Below, in pieces: positions 1 through 15,248 of a stretch of 64,000 nt of DNA. Every line of letters begins with the position of its first letter. Positions within the stretch are counted from its first letter, which is position 1. The stretch spans positions 12,187,003-12,251,002 of the forward strand of contig NC_088643.1 in NCBI RefSeq assembly GCF_964019385.1. The letters are read 5' to 3'. The notes beneath the pieces are model-generated. The model saw only the letters and a program-made list of their open reading frames with translations, was not told the DNA's origin and did no database searches. The DNA comes from Sycon ciliatum. Taxonomy: Eukaryota; Porifera; Calcarea; Leucosolenida; Sycettidae. The position numbers and the translations under genes were made by a program.

Positions 1-226
1 CAGAGATCACGATAAGTCTTTAGGCCACCAGCTCTGAGCAACTGGATGAGCGCCTCATTATGATCAGATAGTCTATCCCGGGACTGAATTCTCTTTAGTC
101 TCTCTATTGATGCGCTGTCAGTTATGAGATATTTCTTGATCACCATCTGTCGCAGTCGATCTGGGTCAACTTTGTTCAACCATGGTTGAATGTCACACAC
201 AAACCTTGTCAGGTCAAACGGATTGT
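1..226 (-). CDS. Second CARD-like exon of an NLR-like gene (partial, left edge)
   Basis: This is a near-identical paralogue of the second CARD exon of the complete gene (28640-28933). The acceptor follows a CAACAG at 227-232 and the exon starts with two bases that complete a codon, so it joins in phase to the CARD1 exon at 1539-1893. The visible part encodes the helical bundle from NPFDLTRF onwards. The donor end and the NB-ARC and MYND exons lie beyond the left edge, so function cannot be judged. It is probably the 5' half of another CARD-CARD-NB-ARC gene transcribed leftwards. A pseudogene is possible, but no frame break is visible here. Confidence 0.7.
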
Positions 227-1423
227 CTGTTGCGAAAGCAGCAAAATACAGAAGGCACAGATGACACATGAACACACAACTACACACAACTACATGTCAA
301 GAAACAAATAAAAATGGAATTGCACAACACCGATAATACATGGAAAGGAATTTGAGTGGACACACCCATTCCCATAGCGCTGCACATCCGAACAAGTTCC
401 GTTATTTTACAACGTTTCGGCACTTGGCCATCGTCAGGTGATAAGAACAATGGACACACACACACATACACACACACACACACACACACTCACGCACTCA
501 CGTGCGCACGCACACACACACATGCACACACAAACACACACACACATTCCCAGAACCGCACATCGGAGCGCTTCAGCGATTGTTTCAATGGACAGGTCGG
601 AGTTTTCTCTTCGACCTACATATCTTAGTTTTTGAAAATAAAAATAAAAATGACTGAGTTACGATCGATTGAAATCTTCAAAAGTTTCGATCCCAGGGGA
701 TCGAAAGTTGTACAGTCCGTACACAAAGGGTTAAAATGTAAACGCGAGTTGTGACGTGACTGCAGTTTTCACCTGACCCAGGCTGGAACTGAACTCCCTA
801 GCAATAATCTAGTGACCCATGACAGTGCTTCACGCCGGTGGCACCTGCATTTCTTGTAGATCTACAGATTCGTCATGTAGATCTGGTTATAACCTCAGGA
901 CCATGTCCATCTAACTGAACCCACTGCATTCCCAGGGTCAGCTCTCAATACGATTGATGCGAATGCATAAACGAATTGATCTCTGTAAGCACTTCTCACT
1001 GCTAAAAAGTAAGTACTGGCAGTGCTGCTCAATGAAATCCAGTCGTGTCACTCAAGTTTGTGCCTTGCACCATTTTGCAGCCCATTGTTTGCAGGTCTAG
1101 GGCTGCGCAACGCCCAGCGTGTACTTGAGTGATGCTGCGACTGGATTTCATTGAGCAGAACTGTACACGCAAATGTACTGTCGTGGACATGGAAATCCGG
1201 TCGATTGACCGGGGCCGGCGCCCTCAGCGCGTACAGAACGCTGCGTGCAGGGCACATGATTGTTGATCCTTTACGACTAGCGCGCTGCAGCGCTTAAAAT
1301 GCATGTGTGTACCGCTTATCCACGGCTGCATGGCCAGCACCCTGGGGCCGCTAGACGTGCGATTGGATTTCCATGTCCACGACAGTAGTTACATGCATGT
1401 TCAACGAGTTCCCCCCCCCCCTT

Positions 1424-1499
<76 letters not shown>

Positions 1500-1538
1500 T
1501 CCTACGCCACTAGCACTGTAGTCAATGTGAACACTTAC
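227..1538 (-). other. CARD1-CARD2 intron, duplicated copy
   Basis: The stretch aligns over almost its whole length with the corresponding intron at 28934-30347, with only small differences. It holds a degenerate (CA)n tract at about 450-550 and a long pure one at 1425-1498. The copy at 28.9-30.3 kb has a 39-bp sequence expanded to about five tandem units; here it is present once, near 1110-1155. No other gene was seen in it. Confidence 0.7.
1425..1498. repeat. (CA)n microsatellite
   Basis: About 37 uninterrupted CA units follow a C-homopolymer. The paralogous position in the other copy of this intron (30293-30312) has only about ten units, so the tract has expanded in this copy or shrunk in the other. 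Confidence 0.95.
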
Positions 1539-1893
1539 AGGAGGATGAGTCAAGTGTTGACTCACGATCTGCCGACATTGGCTTCGTCGGACGGTCAGTT
1601 TTCCCACTGGCAGTTGCACCGCGTCGCTTTGCCATGGTACTGGCGACATGTTCCGCTACATGAGGCTGGCTGTGTTGAATCAGGCTCAGTAACGTGTCCA
1701 CCTGTTCGTCCGTTTTCTTCAGCATCAGCCTCACCACATACTTTGCCAGCTCCAACTTTTCATTTTCCTTTCCAGAGGCAGTATCATATTCCTCTTCGCT
1801 GAGGACATCGTTCTCCAGCAGGTCCTCCAAGATCAGTGACACATCTAGATTGGATACCAAGTACTTGATGTTGTACCGCACACTGTCCGGCAT
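1539..1893 (-). CDS. CARD exon 1 of the left-edge NLR-like gene
   Basis: The exon is 355 bp, the same length as exon 1 of the complete gene. It starts at an ATG (1891-1893, protein MPDSVRYN), the first Met in the frame, and ends at a GTAAGT donor in phase 1. Residues about 3-88 have the CARD pattern: amphipathic helices with LVSNLDVSLILEDLL, then DVLSEEEY, and the closing helix LIQHSQPHVAEHV. CARDs are death-fold adaptors that recruit CARD partners such as caspases or signalling adaptors. The exon pairs in phase with the CARD-like exon at 1-226. Many differences from the 30.3-30.7 kb copy change amino acids, but the frame is open. Confidence 0.8.
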
Positions 1894-2390
1894 TGCGCCG
1901 TCAGGAAAACCCACCGTCACAACCTACCACTCCGCCACGGCTTCACTCTGTCCCCGCCGGCTGGCATGAATCGGTCTGTCCACAATGAACAATGGAGAAC
2001 GCCGCACACAACTACACGACCGACACAAATCACCAGCACTGCAGCAACCGTCAGACAGAGAAAATGCACCGAGAAAAATAATGATGATCTGTCGGTTTCG
2101 CGTCCACTGCTTGCATTGCATGTAGACCTTTCTGTATCAGCGGCGCGCATGCGCACCGTCCCCTACTAGCCTTAGGTTAGCCTTAGCCTAAGCCAGGCTA
2201 AGGCTTAGGTGTTGGAAGACGATCGAGGCGTTTGGTGGTAGGTCGGCCTACTAGCCTTAGGTTAGCCTTAGCCTAAGCCAGGCTAAGGCTTAGGTGTTGG
2301 AAGACGATCGAGGCGTTTGGTGGTAGGTCGGCATGGCAATTGTAGTAGTTGATTCGCTTTTCAAGTTTTCTCGCTCTTGCTTCAGTTTCG
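1894..2390. other. Upstream region of the CARD gene with an 85-bp tandem duplication
   Basis: This is the 5' flank of the minus-strand CARD gene and matches 30703-31340 in part. At 2162-2331 an 85-bp unit rich in CTTAGCC/GGCTAAG is duplicated exactly head to tail. Each unit contains an inverted repeat able to fold on itself. The paralogous region carries no such duplication; near the corresponding place it has a 30-bp perfect palindrome (31156-31185). No TATA box or other promoter element could be assigned. Confidence 0.6.
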
Positions 2391-3240
2391 CCCATTTACA
2401 TTTTCGCCGAGCAACTGCGTACCGGTGAAGAAGGCTGATGTGGCCATTTGGTGATGGCGAGTTTCGGATGATCGTGGATGCAAGTACAGGTCAATGACTC
2501 ATGATCCGACGAAGTCCGAAGTAGATCACTGGCTGGCTGGGGGTGAGCCAAACCAAGCACCGATTGGCAGCTTGGAAAACCCATTCAAACAAATCCAGAC
2601 GTGTGTGGATGTTCAACATCAACTCCGAGGCTGCCTGCTATGGTCTTGGTCAACTGGAGCCGGTGGTAGGTTTGCTGACCTACCGATGATGATGGAAACG
2701 GTGCTTGTGGACATGGATGCCAGACTGATCAGATGGCTGGCAATAAAGTCATCACATCTGTGCCGTGCGCACTGGTACATAACGGGATAGTGTGAGTGTG
2801 AGTGACTGGCCAGAACAGTGTTCGTTACGAAAAGAGGCTTGCAACAATGAACTGGTAACGACGGTGTTGGTGAAGGCAACGGCCGATATCTCCAACCTAA
2901 CCTGGCATCCATACAAAAGCGGCATCGTTATGGCCAGCTTGCCTGACAAGTTTATCGTCGCTCAGTATCCAGAACCGTTCCAGCAATGAGTGATGATGGT
3001 GGAAACAAGGACAGGTGGCAAATGCCCAGCTGGAAGACATGTTATCACCAACGACCTCGTCCAGAAGGGAAAGGGGCAGCGTGTACGGTTGATTCATGCA
3101 GTGAGTGGTGTGACTTTCTAAATAAGCACGGAACTTTTACATCTACACATCTAGTTGAGTCAGGTTATCTTCACAAAGACGGAAGGAGAATGTGGGAAAG
3201 GGTCAAATTTCGGGAAGAAGTTTGAAGGGTGGCCGTGGCA
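2390..3240 (+). pseudogene. Decaying copy of an unidentified plus-strand gene
   Basis: It aligns with 31340-32200. In that copy a frame of about 75 codons stays open (around VDHWLAWGEPNQAPIG); here it is broken by a frame change near 2445-2500. A later segment (2792-2989, ending in a stop after PYPEPFQQ) is open in both copies and differs mainly by substitutions. I do not recognise the protein. It was probably part of a real gene duplicated with the block and is now degenerate. The alternative is untranslated sequence that happens to be open in one copy. Confidence 0.35.
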
Positions 3241-3493
3241 TGTGATTGATGGTGATTGTGGACTGCAAAATAACCTGTGTTGGTTGCAATATCCATTTCG
3301 TGCCTACTACTCCACGCATGATGTTCGCTACATTGCGAGAAAAGTGCTATCCCGGCAAGGAACTGGTGGGGGTTACATTTCACATTTGAATTTTTCAGTA
3401 TTTCGGGGTTGCCCCTCACGGAAATACAATCTGAAGTAGGAAAGCCGCTCTCTCTCTCCCTCTCTCTCACACATTCTCTCTCTCTCCCTCCCT

Positions 3494-3534
3494 TTCATGC
3501 CGTCCAACGAGTACCACGACTACCATCATGCAAA
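3494..3534 (+). pseudogene. Relic of FAXDC2-like exon 5 (3' end only)
   Basis: Only the last 14 codons of exon 5 remain ([13 protein letters not shown]), directly preceded by a (CT)n tract. In the intact gene that tract lies just before the exon acceptor, so the exon body was deleted between CT tracts. The donor GTTAGT has become TTTAGT. This fragment cannot be spliced or function. Confidence 0.8.
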
Positions 3535-3746
3535 TTTAGTAGTGTAGTGTGTGCATTCTGCATGGATTGGTAGATGTACTAATACCTTGCATATACATGG
3601 GAGGCGGTGAACGCAAAAATCTGACTTGAGCCCCCCCCCCCCTTCCCCTGTGTCTCATTGCTTGTATAAAGCCACGTGCTAACTTTATCCAAAATTGCAC
3701 AGAGAAGAATACAGTCATCTCCAAAAAATCCGGCAAATGCTATGCA

Positions 3747-3803
3747 AGCTACCGGTAGCTATACAGTGCATGCTGCCCATGCACTGTATAGCTACCGGTA
3801 GCT
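3747..3803. repeat. 26-bp-arm perfect palindrome at the start of the satellite
   Basis: The arm at 3747-3772 (beginning AGCTACCGGTAGC) is repeated as its exact reverse complement at 3778-3803, with a 5-base loop CTGCC. Each arm is made of satellite-like sequence, so the array begins with one unit in inverted orientation. Confidence 0.9.
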
Positions 3804-5075
3804 GTACTGTGCATGGGTAGCATGCACTGCCACTGCTACCATTAGCTGTACTGTGCATGGACAGCATGCACTGCCACTGCTACCGGTAGCTGTACTGTGC
3901 ATGGGTAGCATGCACTTCCACTGCTACCAGTAGCTGTACTGTGCATGGGTAGCATGCACTGCCACTGCTACCGGTAGCTGTACTGTGCATGGGTAGCATG
4001 CACTGCCACTGCTACCGGTAGCTGTACTGTGCATGGACAGCATGCACTGCCACTGCTACTGGTAGCTGTACTGTGCATGGGTAGCATGCACTGCCACTGC
4101 TACCGGTAGCTGTACTGTGCATGGGCAGCATGCACTGCCACTGCTACCGGTAGCTGTACTGTGCATGGGCAGCATGCACTGCCACTGCTACCGGTAGCTG
4201 TACTGTGCATGGGCAGCATGCACTGCCACTGCTACCGGTAGCTGTACTGTGCATGGGCAGCATACACTGCCACTGCTACCGGTAGCTGTACTGTGCATGG
4301 GCAGCATGCACTGCCACTGCTACCGGTAGCTGTACTGTGCATGGGCAGCATGCACTGCCACTGCTACCGGTAGCTGTACTGTGCATGGGTAGCATGCACT
4401 GCCACTGCTACCGGTAGCTGTACTGTGCTTGGGCAGCATACACTGCCACTGCTACCGGTAGCTGTACTGTGCATGGGTAGCATGCACTGCCACTGCTACC
4501 AGTAGCTGTACTGTGCATGGGTAGCATGCACTGCCACTGCTACCGGTAGCTGTACTGTGCATGGGTAGCATGCACTGCCACTGCTACCGGTAGCTGTACT
4601 GTGCATGGGCAGCACGCACTGCCACTGCTACCGGTAGCTGTATTGTGCATGGGCAGCATGCACTGCCACTGCTACCGGCAGCTGTACTGTGCATGGGTAG
4701 CATGCACTGCCACTGCTACCAGTAGCTGTACTGTGCATGGGTAGCATGCACTGCCACTGCTACCGGTAGCTGTACTGTGCATGGGCAGCATACACTGCCA
4801 CTGCTACCAGTAGCTGTACTGTGCATGGGTAGCATGCACTGCCACTGCTACCAGTAGCTGTACTGTGCATGGGTAGCATGCACTGCCACTGCTACCAGTA
4901 GCTGTACTGTGGATGGGTAGCATGCACTGCCACTGCTACCAGTAGCTGTACTGTGGATGGGTAGCATGCACTGCCACTGCTACCAGAAGCTGTACTGTGC
5001 ATGGGTAGCATGCACTGCCACTGCTACCAGTAGCTGTACTGTGCATGGGTAGCATGCACTGCCACTGCTAGTGCA
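3804..5075. repeat. 44-bp satellite array, about 29 units
   Basis: The unit contains CTACCGGTAG (a palindrome) and GTGCATG-GGTAG-CATGCAC (7-bp stem, 5-base loop), so every unit can form a hairpin. Variation is mostly T/C in GGGTAGC versus GGGCAGC and CCGGTAG versus CCAGTAG. A shorter array of about eight units lies at 33531-33893, and the third duplicated block has none. It is non-coding. Confidence 0.95.
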
Positions 5076-5279
5076 AGCAATAGCCTAGTGAATGTCTCAT
5101 GCTCTGCTGCCGGGACTGCACTCTGCAGTGCACAGTATGTGCTGTGCTCGACTCGACTGGAGCAGGCAGAGTGCAGAGCCGTGGACTGTATTAGTTCAGT
5201 GCTATGCTGGTAGACCCTCTTATGACTGTAAATGCATGAATGCGATTGTGACAGGCACCATGCCACTGTACATGTATCC

Positions 5280-5544
5280 ATGGCATTGGCTGAATTTTTT
5301 TCGTGACGACTATTACTCCCCAGTCCCTGCCTCCCAACAACAGAAAAGAAATACTCCCTGTTTCCAGCAGTTCACTTGCATACCAGTGTCATGGTTGTTG
5401 TCTCTTCTTACCATGAATGTTCCTATAGGTATTGTCTGATTCTGATCCAATGCACTACAATGCCCTCAGTTTGGTGAGTCTGCCATTCGATGATGCCGAG
5501 ACCTCTGGTCAGTTGAGCATGGCAGGCCCTACCAGCACCGTCTC
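5280..5544. other. Start of the block duplicated from downstream of FAXDC2 exon 5
   Basis: The sequence matches 53283-53530 closely, including the segment around TTCACTTGCATACCAGTG. From here to about 9.65 kb the left end parallels 53.3-57.0 kb. No coding feature was recognised in it. Confidence 0.75.
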
Positions 5545-6308
5545 ACTGCTGACTCCATGCTAGCCCCATGCACTGCTGACTCCATGCTAGCCCCATGTAC
5601 TGCTGACTCCATGCTAGCCCCATGTACTGCTGACCCCATGCTAGCCCCATGTACTGCTGACTCCATGTTAGCCCCATGTACTGCTGACTCCATGCTAGCC
5701 CCATGTACTGCTGACTCCATGCTAGCCCCATGTACTGCTGACTCCATGCTAGTCCCATGTACTGCTGACTCCATGCTAGCCCCATGTACTGCTGACTCCA
5801 TGCTAGCCCCATGTACTGCTGACCCCATGCTAGCCCCATGTACTGCTGACTCCATGTTAGCCCCATGTACTGCTGACTCCATGCTAGCCCCATATACTGC
5901 TGACTCCATGTTAGCCCCATGTACTGCTGACTCCATGCTAGCCCCATATACTGCTGACTCCATGTTAGCCCCATGTACTGCTGACTCCATGCTAGCCCCA
6001 TGTACTGCTGACTCCATGCTAGCCCCATGTACTGCTGACTCCATGCTAGCCCCATGTACTGCTGACTCCATGCTAGTCCCATGTACTGCTGACTCCATGC
6101 TAGTCCCATGTACTGCTGACTCCATGCTAGCCCCATGTACTGCTGACTCCATGCTAGCCCCATGTACTGCTGACTTCATGCTAGCCCCATGTACTGCTGA
6201 CTCCATGCTAGCCCCATGTACTGCTGACTCCATGCTAGCCCCATGTACTGCTGACTCCATGCTAGCCCCATGTACTGCTGACTCCATGCTAGCCCCATGT
6301 GCCTGCTG
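5545..6308. repeat. 27-bp minisatellite, about 28 units
   Basis: The unit includes ACTCCATGCTAGCCCCATG. Because 27 is divisible by three, long repetitive frames stay open on both strands, but these are by-products. The paralogous site at 53530-53565 has a single unit between the same flanks, so the array was born after the duplication. Confidence 0.95.
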
Positions 6309-6328
6309 GTGAGTTTGTGTACCTCGTA

Positions 6329-6845
6329 CAGTGCGTATCGGTTATAGCGTGGTCGTGTAAAAGAATATACTGCCCACAAGAATGAACTCTCATGTTTTCA
6401 TAATCATAACATGGGTTTCAAGTGCACATTTATTCTTACAAGCAATTTTATCGGACAGCCGAATATTATCGGTCCTAAAATTGGACTTTGTGTAGCAAAA
6501 CACACCAGATTAGTACAAAGTATATCGCCTGTAGTAATAACATCTGTCCAATGCAGTTCTGATCCGACTAGCGTTGGGTCGTAGACTACGTAGTGCTGCA
6601 GGTTCAACTGTTGTGGTCATGTAACTCATGTTGCATAGCCACAATGGTCAGCCTATGAGGCTATGGGACTATGACTGGCTGCATGCACAGTAGCACTACA
6701 TTGCATTATAGGATGATCTTCCTGACTCTGCGCACATGCACATGATATGTCACACTTGATTTTCAATATCGTGAGTAATAAATATCGGATATTATAGAAA
6801 TAGAAAGTCGTTTTCAAACACCCACGCTATAACCGATACCTACTG
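6329..6845. mobile_element. MITE-like DNA transposon with 24-bp terminal inverted repeats
   Basis: The 5' end begins CAGTGCGTATCGGTTATAGC and the reverse complement of the 3' end begins CAGTAGGTATCGGTTATAGC. The paralogous intron at 53580 lacks the 517 bp, which gives an empty site. No transposase is inside, so it is non-autonomous. The target-site duplication is unclear; the CAGTG-type ends would fit hAT. Confidence 0.75.
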
Positions 6846-6900
6846 TGTAATTATAAAAACTGACATTATTTTTTTGTTTATGTTGGCTGCTGCTATGCAG

Positions 6901-7031
6901 GAATCTTTGATTTTCTGTATGGCACGGACAGTCGCTTCCGTAAATCAAAGTCGTACGAGCGCCACTCCATGCTACTTGGCACCACCACAGCCAACGTTCT
7001 GATTCCGGACGAACCGAAGAAATGCCAGTAA
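6901..7031 (+). pseudogene. Relic of FAXDC2-like exon 6
   Basis: It encodes the C-terminal tail from [12 protein letters not shown] to [12 protein letters not shown]. The first part of the exon, present at 53629-53655, is deleted, so the acceptor AG now abuts the middle of the exon and the junction phase is changed. It is orphaned: the nearest upstream coding relic is only the end of exon 5. Confidence 0.85.
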
Positions 7032-7080
7032 AAAGGTTAAGTCGGCAGTGCATGTGCATGTGTGCATCCTCACTGCTGTT

Positions 7081-7180
7081 GCTAGTCTCCTCACAGTCCA
7101 CCCTTGACCGTCCCATTCTCCAGTTTCAATGCTAGTCTCCTCACAGTCCACCCTTGACCGTCCCATTCTCCAGTTTGAAT
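7081..7180. repeat. 50-bp direct tandem duplication
   Basis: Two nearly identical 50-bp units begin GCTAGTCTCCTCACAGTCC. The paralogous region near 53833 contains one unit. Confidence 0.9.
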
Positions 7181-8490
7181 GCTAGTATCATCACTACTCT
7201 ACATGTATATGTATTTTAGCATATCCACCATCAATGCTGGTCACATGACAAATTCCACTTACCTACCGTGACTACTTCAAGTAGGCCTATGATATTATTA
7301 TTATTCACACAGCCCATGCTTTTTTGTGCTACATTCATTAGTGCCCTAGCTCGGCCCAATCTGTGTTCTATAATGGGTTGTTAACGACATCGCACTGTTC
7401 AATCCACCAGACTTATCAGTGTCGACTCTCATAGCTAATGTGCATTTTTCCGAGCCATCACCAAGAAGTTCTTTTTCTTTCTCAGCTAGGCCCGTTCACA
7501 GTTTGTTTCTATTTCAAGTTCCATCCGTTCCACCATCCTGGAAGCATGGAGAGGGACTTTATTGTGAATATTTTTAAGTTTATTACAAGGAAAATATTGG
7601 CTATGACATCAGTACTACTTAACGGCTGTACCGCTATGACATCACTACTACTTACTGGCTGTACTGCTATGACATCACTACTCTTAACGGCTGTACTGCT
7701 ATGACATCACTACTACTTGCTGCCAAGTCACTCTGTTTTCTGTACCCGACTAGCGGTACTTATTTACGTCACTATTCAAGATGCTTTATACTTGAAGTAC
7801 TGCATGAATGCTGACTTCATACAAAGTGTTAGGATATGAAACCAGAAATCACATGCAGTCAACACGTGCCTGTACTGTCCCAGACCGGCACTGCAATATT
7901 ATTTGCTGTTGCCCCCCCCCCCCCCCCTTGAACACTGTGTGGCACTGCGCTCGTGGCAAATCCAAACTCAGGATCTGCTCATCCGAATCCAGAGCCTCAG
8001 AGGGCTCAGGTACCCCCACCCCAGCGGGCGTTACCATACTCTTGTGCCTGCCCATGAGCACGGCCAGTAGTGATCTCTGGGTGCAGTATCGCCACAGAAT
8101 CATGGTCCGTGACGTGTACCACCTCCATAATAACTACACTTCAATGTACTGTCGTGGACTTTGAAATCCGTTGAGAAGTCAAGCGGCCACTGGGCACTGG
8201 CCTTGCAGTCGTGAGCACTGCTGATCCATTTTTACAGTGTGCACATAAACTATAGTGTGTGTACATGCAAACAGAAGTAAGGGTGCCGGTCCCGATCATC
8301 CTATCTGATTTCAATGTTCACGACAGTACATTGTAGATCTTAACCATGATGAATTTGATCATTACAACACTGCAGTGCATATTACTGATGACAACGTAAT
8401 GCAAATACTGGCAGAGGTAGGATCCCGTTCATGAGCTTGTAATGAATGGGCACACTCTAGTTTGGCATGGTGTCCCCTTGAGCATGTTCA
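7181..8490. other. Duplicated intergenic block with a small minisatellite
   Basis: This matches 53880-55980 once the insertion at 55078-55876 is removed. At about 7600-7710 a sequence around CTATGACATCACTACTACTT repeats roughly four times; a sister array lies at 54330-54440. There is a C17 homopolymer near 7911-7927. The region contains the uninterrupted site corresponding to the 55078 transposon (near 8360). No gene was found. Confidence 0.6.
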
Positions 8491-8499
8491 TACTCAAAT

Positions 8500-8508
8500 A
8501 ACAAACAC

Positions 8509-8564
<56 letters not shown>

Positions 8565-8830
8565 ATGCACATCCATGCACATCCATGCGCACCCCCCCCC
8601 CCCCACACACACACACGCACACACACGTGCATCCATGCACATCCATGTGCATCCCTCCCCCCCCCCCACACACACACAAACACGTGCATGCACATCCACG
8701 CGCACTCCCCCCCCCCACACACATATACATACACAAACGCACACACACATACATACATACATACATACACAAACACACGCACACAAACACGTGCGCACGT
8801 GCTAACGCACGTACACACAAACACATTGAA
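8500..8830. repeat. (CA)n-rich compound microsatellite
   Basis: Pure CA is followed by alternating blocks of CATCCATG, C-homopolymers and CA/CATA. Long open frames on both strands here are simple-sequence artefacts. Confidence 0.9.
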
Positions 8831-9660
8831 CCTGGGACACATTGCCATGTTCAAGCAGGATAGGTCCTGTGGTCTACTGAAAACCCGGCCACAATTGGAA
8901 ACGTGGAAGGAGCTGCAGTGTGTGTGTGCTAGGGTCGAACTATGGCTACATTCACGATGCTTCATGACTTGGCATGGTAGCAGACAACGGGCATTTCTTG
9001 CTTGCCAAACAAATGCTAGCATTGCTGCTAGATTTCAATACTGGAGTAAAATATGATGTGTATCTCAAAGATAGTAGCATGAACTTGTATGTACAGGGTA
9101 TGGCTGACACTGCTATGGCAATATACATTGCAGTATAAACATTTGTAGAGTAGAGTTTTCCAGGTTTAACTGACATACCGGTAACTATTCTGTACAGTGA
9201 CTAGTGTAAAAACAGTAGGTTAGAGTAGACATGAACACATTCAGTAAAACTGATACCACAGTAGACTGGACTAGACAGTACATGTAGTTCAGTTGATCAT
9301 TATATCTACATAGTAACACAACACTGTGTGTCATAGACAATCTGTATACATCATGTCTATACAAGTGATGTCACAGTGTTGTGATCAATGACAGGTAGTG
9401 TGCTGTTGGAGTATCTCTTACTGCAGTAGCTGGTGGAAATGATCCCTGTCCAGTGCTGGTCAAGTTCACCAATCTCAACTGCTAAACACTATCCAGTAGA
9501 GATCCTCAGAAGCTCACCTCGCCCTGGAGAATGTACAACAGAGAGGGTGCATACACACGTACACATGCATGCATGCAGACACGCACACACGCACGCGCGC
9601 ACACACGCACGCACGCACGCACACACACACACAAACACACACACATTGACAACTCTCAAA
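8831..9660. other. Duplicated non-coding block ending in a (CA)n tract
   Basis: About 9030-9560 is almost identical to 56430-56960. The block ends in CA/CACG repeats at 9548-9645. No gene was recognised. Confidence 0.7.
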
Positions 9661-9899
9661 GCATGTCGAGTCCTTTCAGAGAGGCAATACTATTAATAGG
9701 ACATTCCAGTTCTTACAACAAACTGAATGGTAGGTGGCAATGAGTACAAGCAATGTGGCTCTTCCCACAACAAACACACGCACACCTGACAGAACGCATG
9801 CACTAACACATGCCTAAAATGGTCATGTCAGTCTCCCCGTGAGAGGAGAGAGAAATTGAAAAGGAATCGTGGAAATATGACTCAATTGGCCTCTTGGCC

Positions 9900-10800
9900 T
9901 TGTTGGTCGTTCGTTCGCCCCCACTGGGCAGTATGCTTTATCCCTTGGCAGGTAGGTTCTCAGCCTCGGTGGCTGTTTGCTGGCTCAATAGGCAGTACGA
10001 CTCAGCCCTCAGTCGGTAGTATATGATCATCAGTGACCCACGGTGGGCAGTATGCTCTAGCCCTCGGTGGACAGTATGCTCTAGCCCTCGTTGGGCACTA
10101 CGATTTACCCCTTGCCGGAAGTTTGCTTTAACCCTGGGCTGGGGGGGGGGGGGGGGGGCAGGTTATTGGCCTCAACGGCCTTTCGTGCACCCTCGTAGGG
10201 GCTGTGTGCTTATTCGTGCACCCTTGGTTGGGCTGTAGGCTTCAGCCTTCGGTAGGCAGGTCTCTGGCGTGGGCGGCCATTCGTGCACCCTCGGTTGGGC
10301 TGTTTGCGTTAGGCTTCGGTAGGCAGGTTGCTGGTCTCCGCGGCCATTCGTGCGCCCTCGATTGGGCTGTATGCTTTTAAAACACTCGATGGGTAAGTTG
10401 TTAGCCTCGGCAGCCATTCATGCACCCTCGGCGAGCAGGTTTCTGGCCGCGTCGGCCAATTGGCGGGCAGTATGCTAGCGACCCACGGTGGGCAGGATCA
10501 TTTAGCCCTCAGTGGGCTGGCTGTTGGCCTCGGTGGCCGCTCATGTCATCGGCCCATGGTCGGCCATTTGTGCGCCTGCCCCCAGTGGGCAGTGTGAGTT
10601 GCTGACGATCAGATGTGATGATTTGGCACAGCTATTGTCTCTTGCTTCTTTGGAACCGGTCAATCATGACATATCATAGCTGCGGCTAACGGGGTTCCTC
10701 GGCATTCGTGCCAGTAGTTGTGAGACGTATCCCCTCACCCCCAATGCCAGGCGCTGCATCTGCCGCTAGGGTATCCTGGGTGTTAGCGCCCGTCGTGAGT
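9900..10800. repeat. Degenerate G-rich dispersed repeat
   Basis: Variants of CCCTCGGTGGGCAGTATGCT and CGGCCATTCGTGCACCCTCG recur many times at irregular spacing, with a G run of about 18-20 bases at 10141-10158. The same family, with the same 3' flank (TTGTCTCTTGCTTCTTTGGA), occurs at 21470-21995, so it is a dispersed element with a minisatellite-like body. Confidence 0.75.
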
Positions 10801-11020
10801 TCACTTTTGGAACAGAAACGATAATTTACTTTCTTTATCATCACATACTATTATATAAATTACTGAAAGCATTGAGCATATTCTTTTAACATCCTTTTTT
10901 CTAAAAGAAGTCAGGCAACCCCCAACCCAATGTGTCAATTGTTTGTGAATGTGTGTATGTGTGCATGAGTACGTCGTACGTGCAGGCGGGTGCATGGGAG
11001 CGTTGGCAATTATGTTTGAG

Positions 11021-14874
<3,854 letters not shown>

Positions 14875-14931
<57 letters not shown>

Positions 14932-14978
14932 TAGATAGAGAGAGAGAGAGAGGAAGAGAGAGAGATAGTGAGAAAGAG

Positions 14979-15058
<80 letters not shown>

Positions 15059-15060
15059 AT

Positions 15061-15103
<43 letters not shown>

Positions 15104-15170
15104 GAGTGAAAAAGAAAGAGACAGGGACAGAGACAGATACAAAAACAGAGAGATAAAGAGACAGAGACTG
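14875..15170. repeat. (GA)n microsatellite, right side of the LINE
   Basis: GA repeats with GACA and GATA variants form the second half of the tract interrupted by the LINE. Confidence 0.95.
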
Positions 15171-15248
15171 TTGGAATATAAAATTTATTTAACATTTCCA
15201 AAATCAAAGACCTAGTACAAGTACCACCCTGTAAGTTCACCCCTGTCA

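Noticed and set aside
3804..5075. Possible CRISPR-like array (palindromic 44-bp repeats)
   Set aside because: Units are head to tail without unique spacers, in a eukaryotic genome with no cas genes; it is a satellite.
5529..6312. Long open frames of about 250 codons on both strands
   Set aside because: They are translations of the 27-bp minisatellite, and the paralogous site has one unit and no such gene.
8429..9056. His/Thr-rich and Cys/Val-rich proteins
   Set aside because: They arise from (CA)n and (GT)n tracts in different frames, as at 46752-47352 and 55980-56300.
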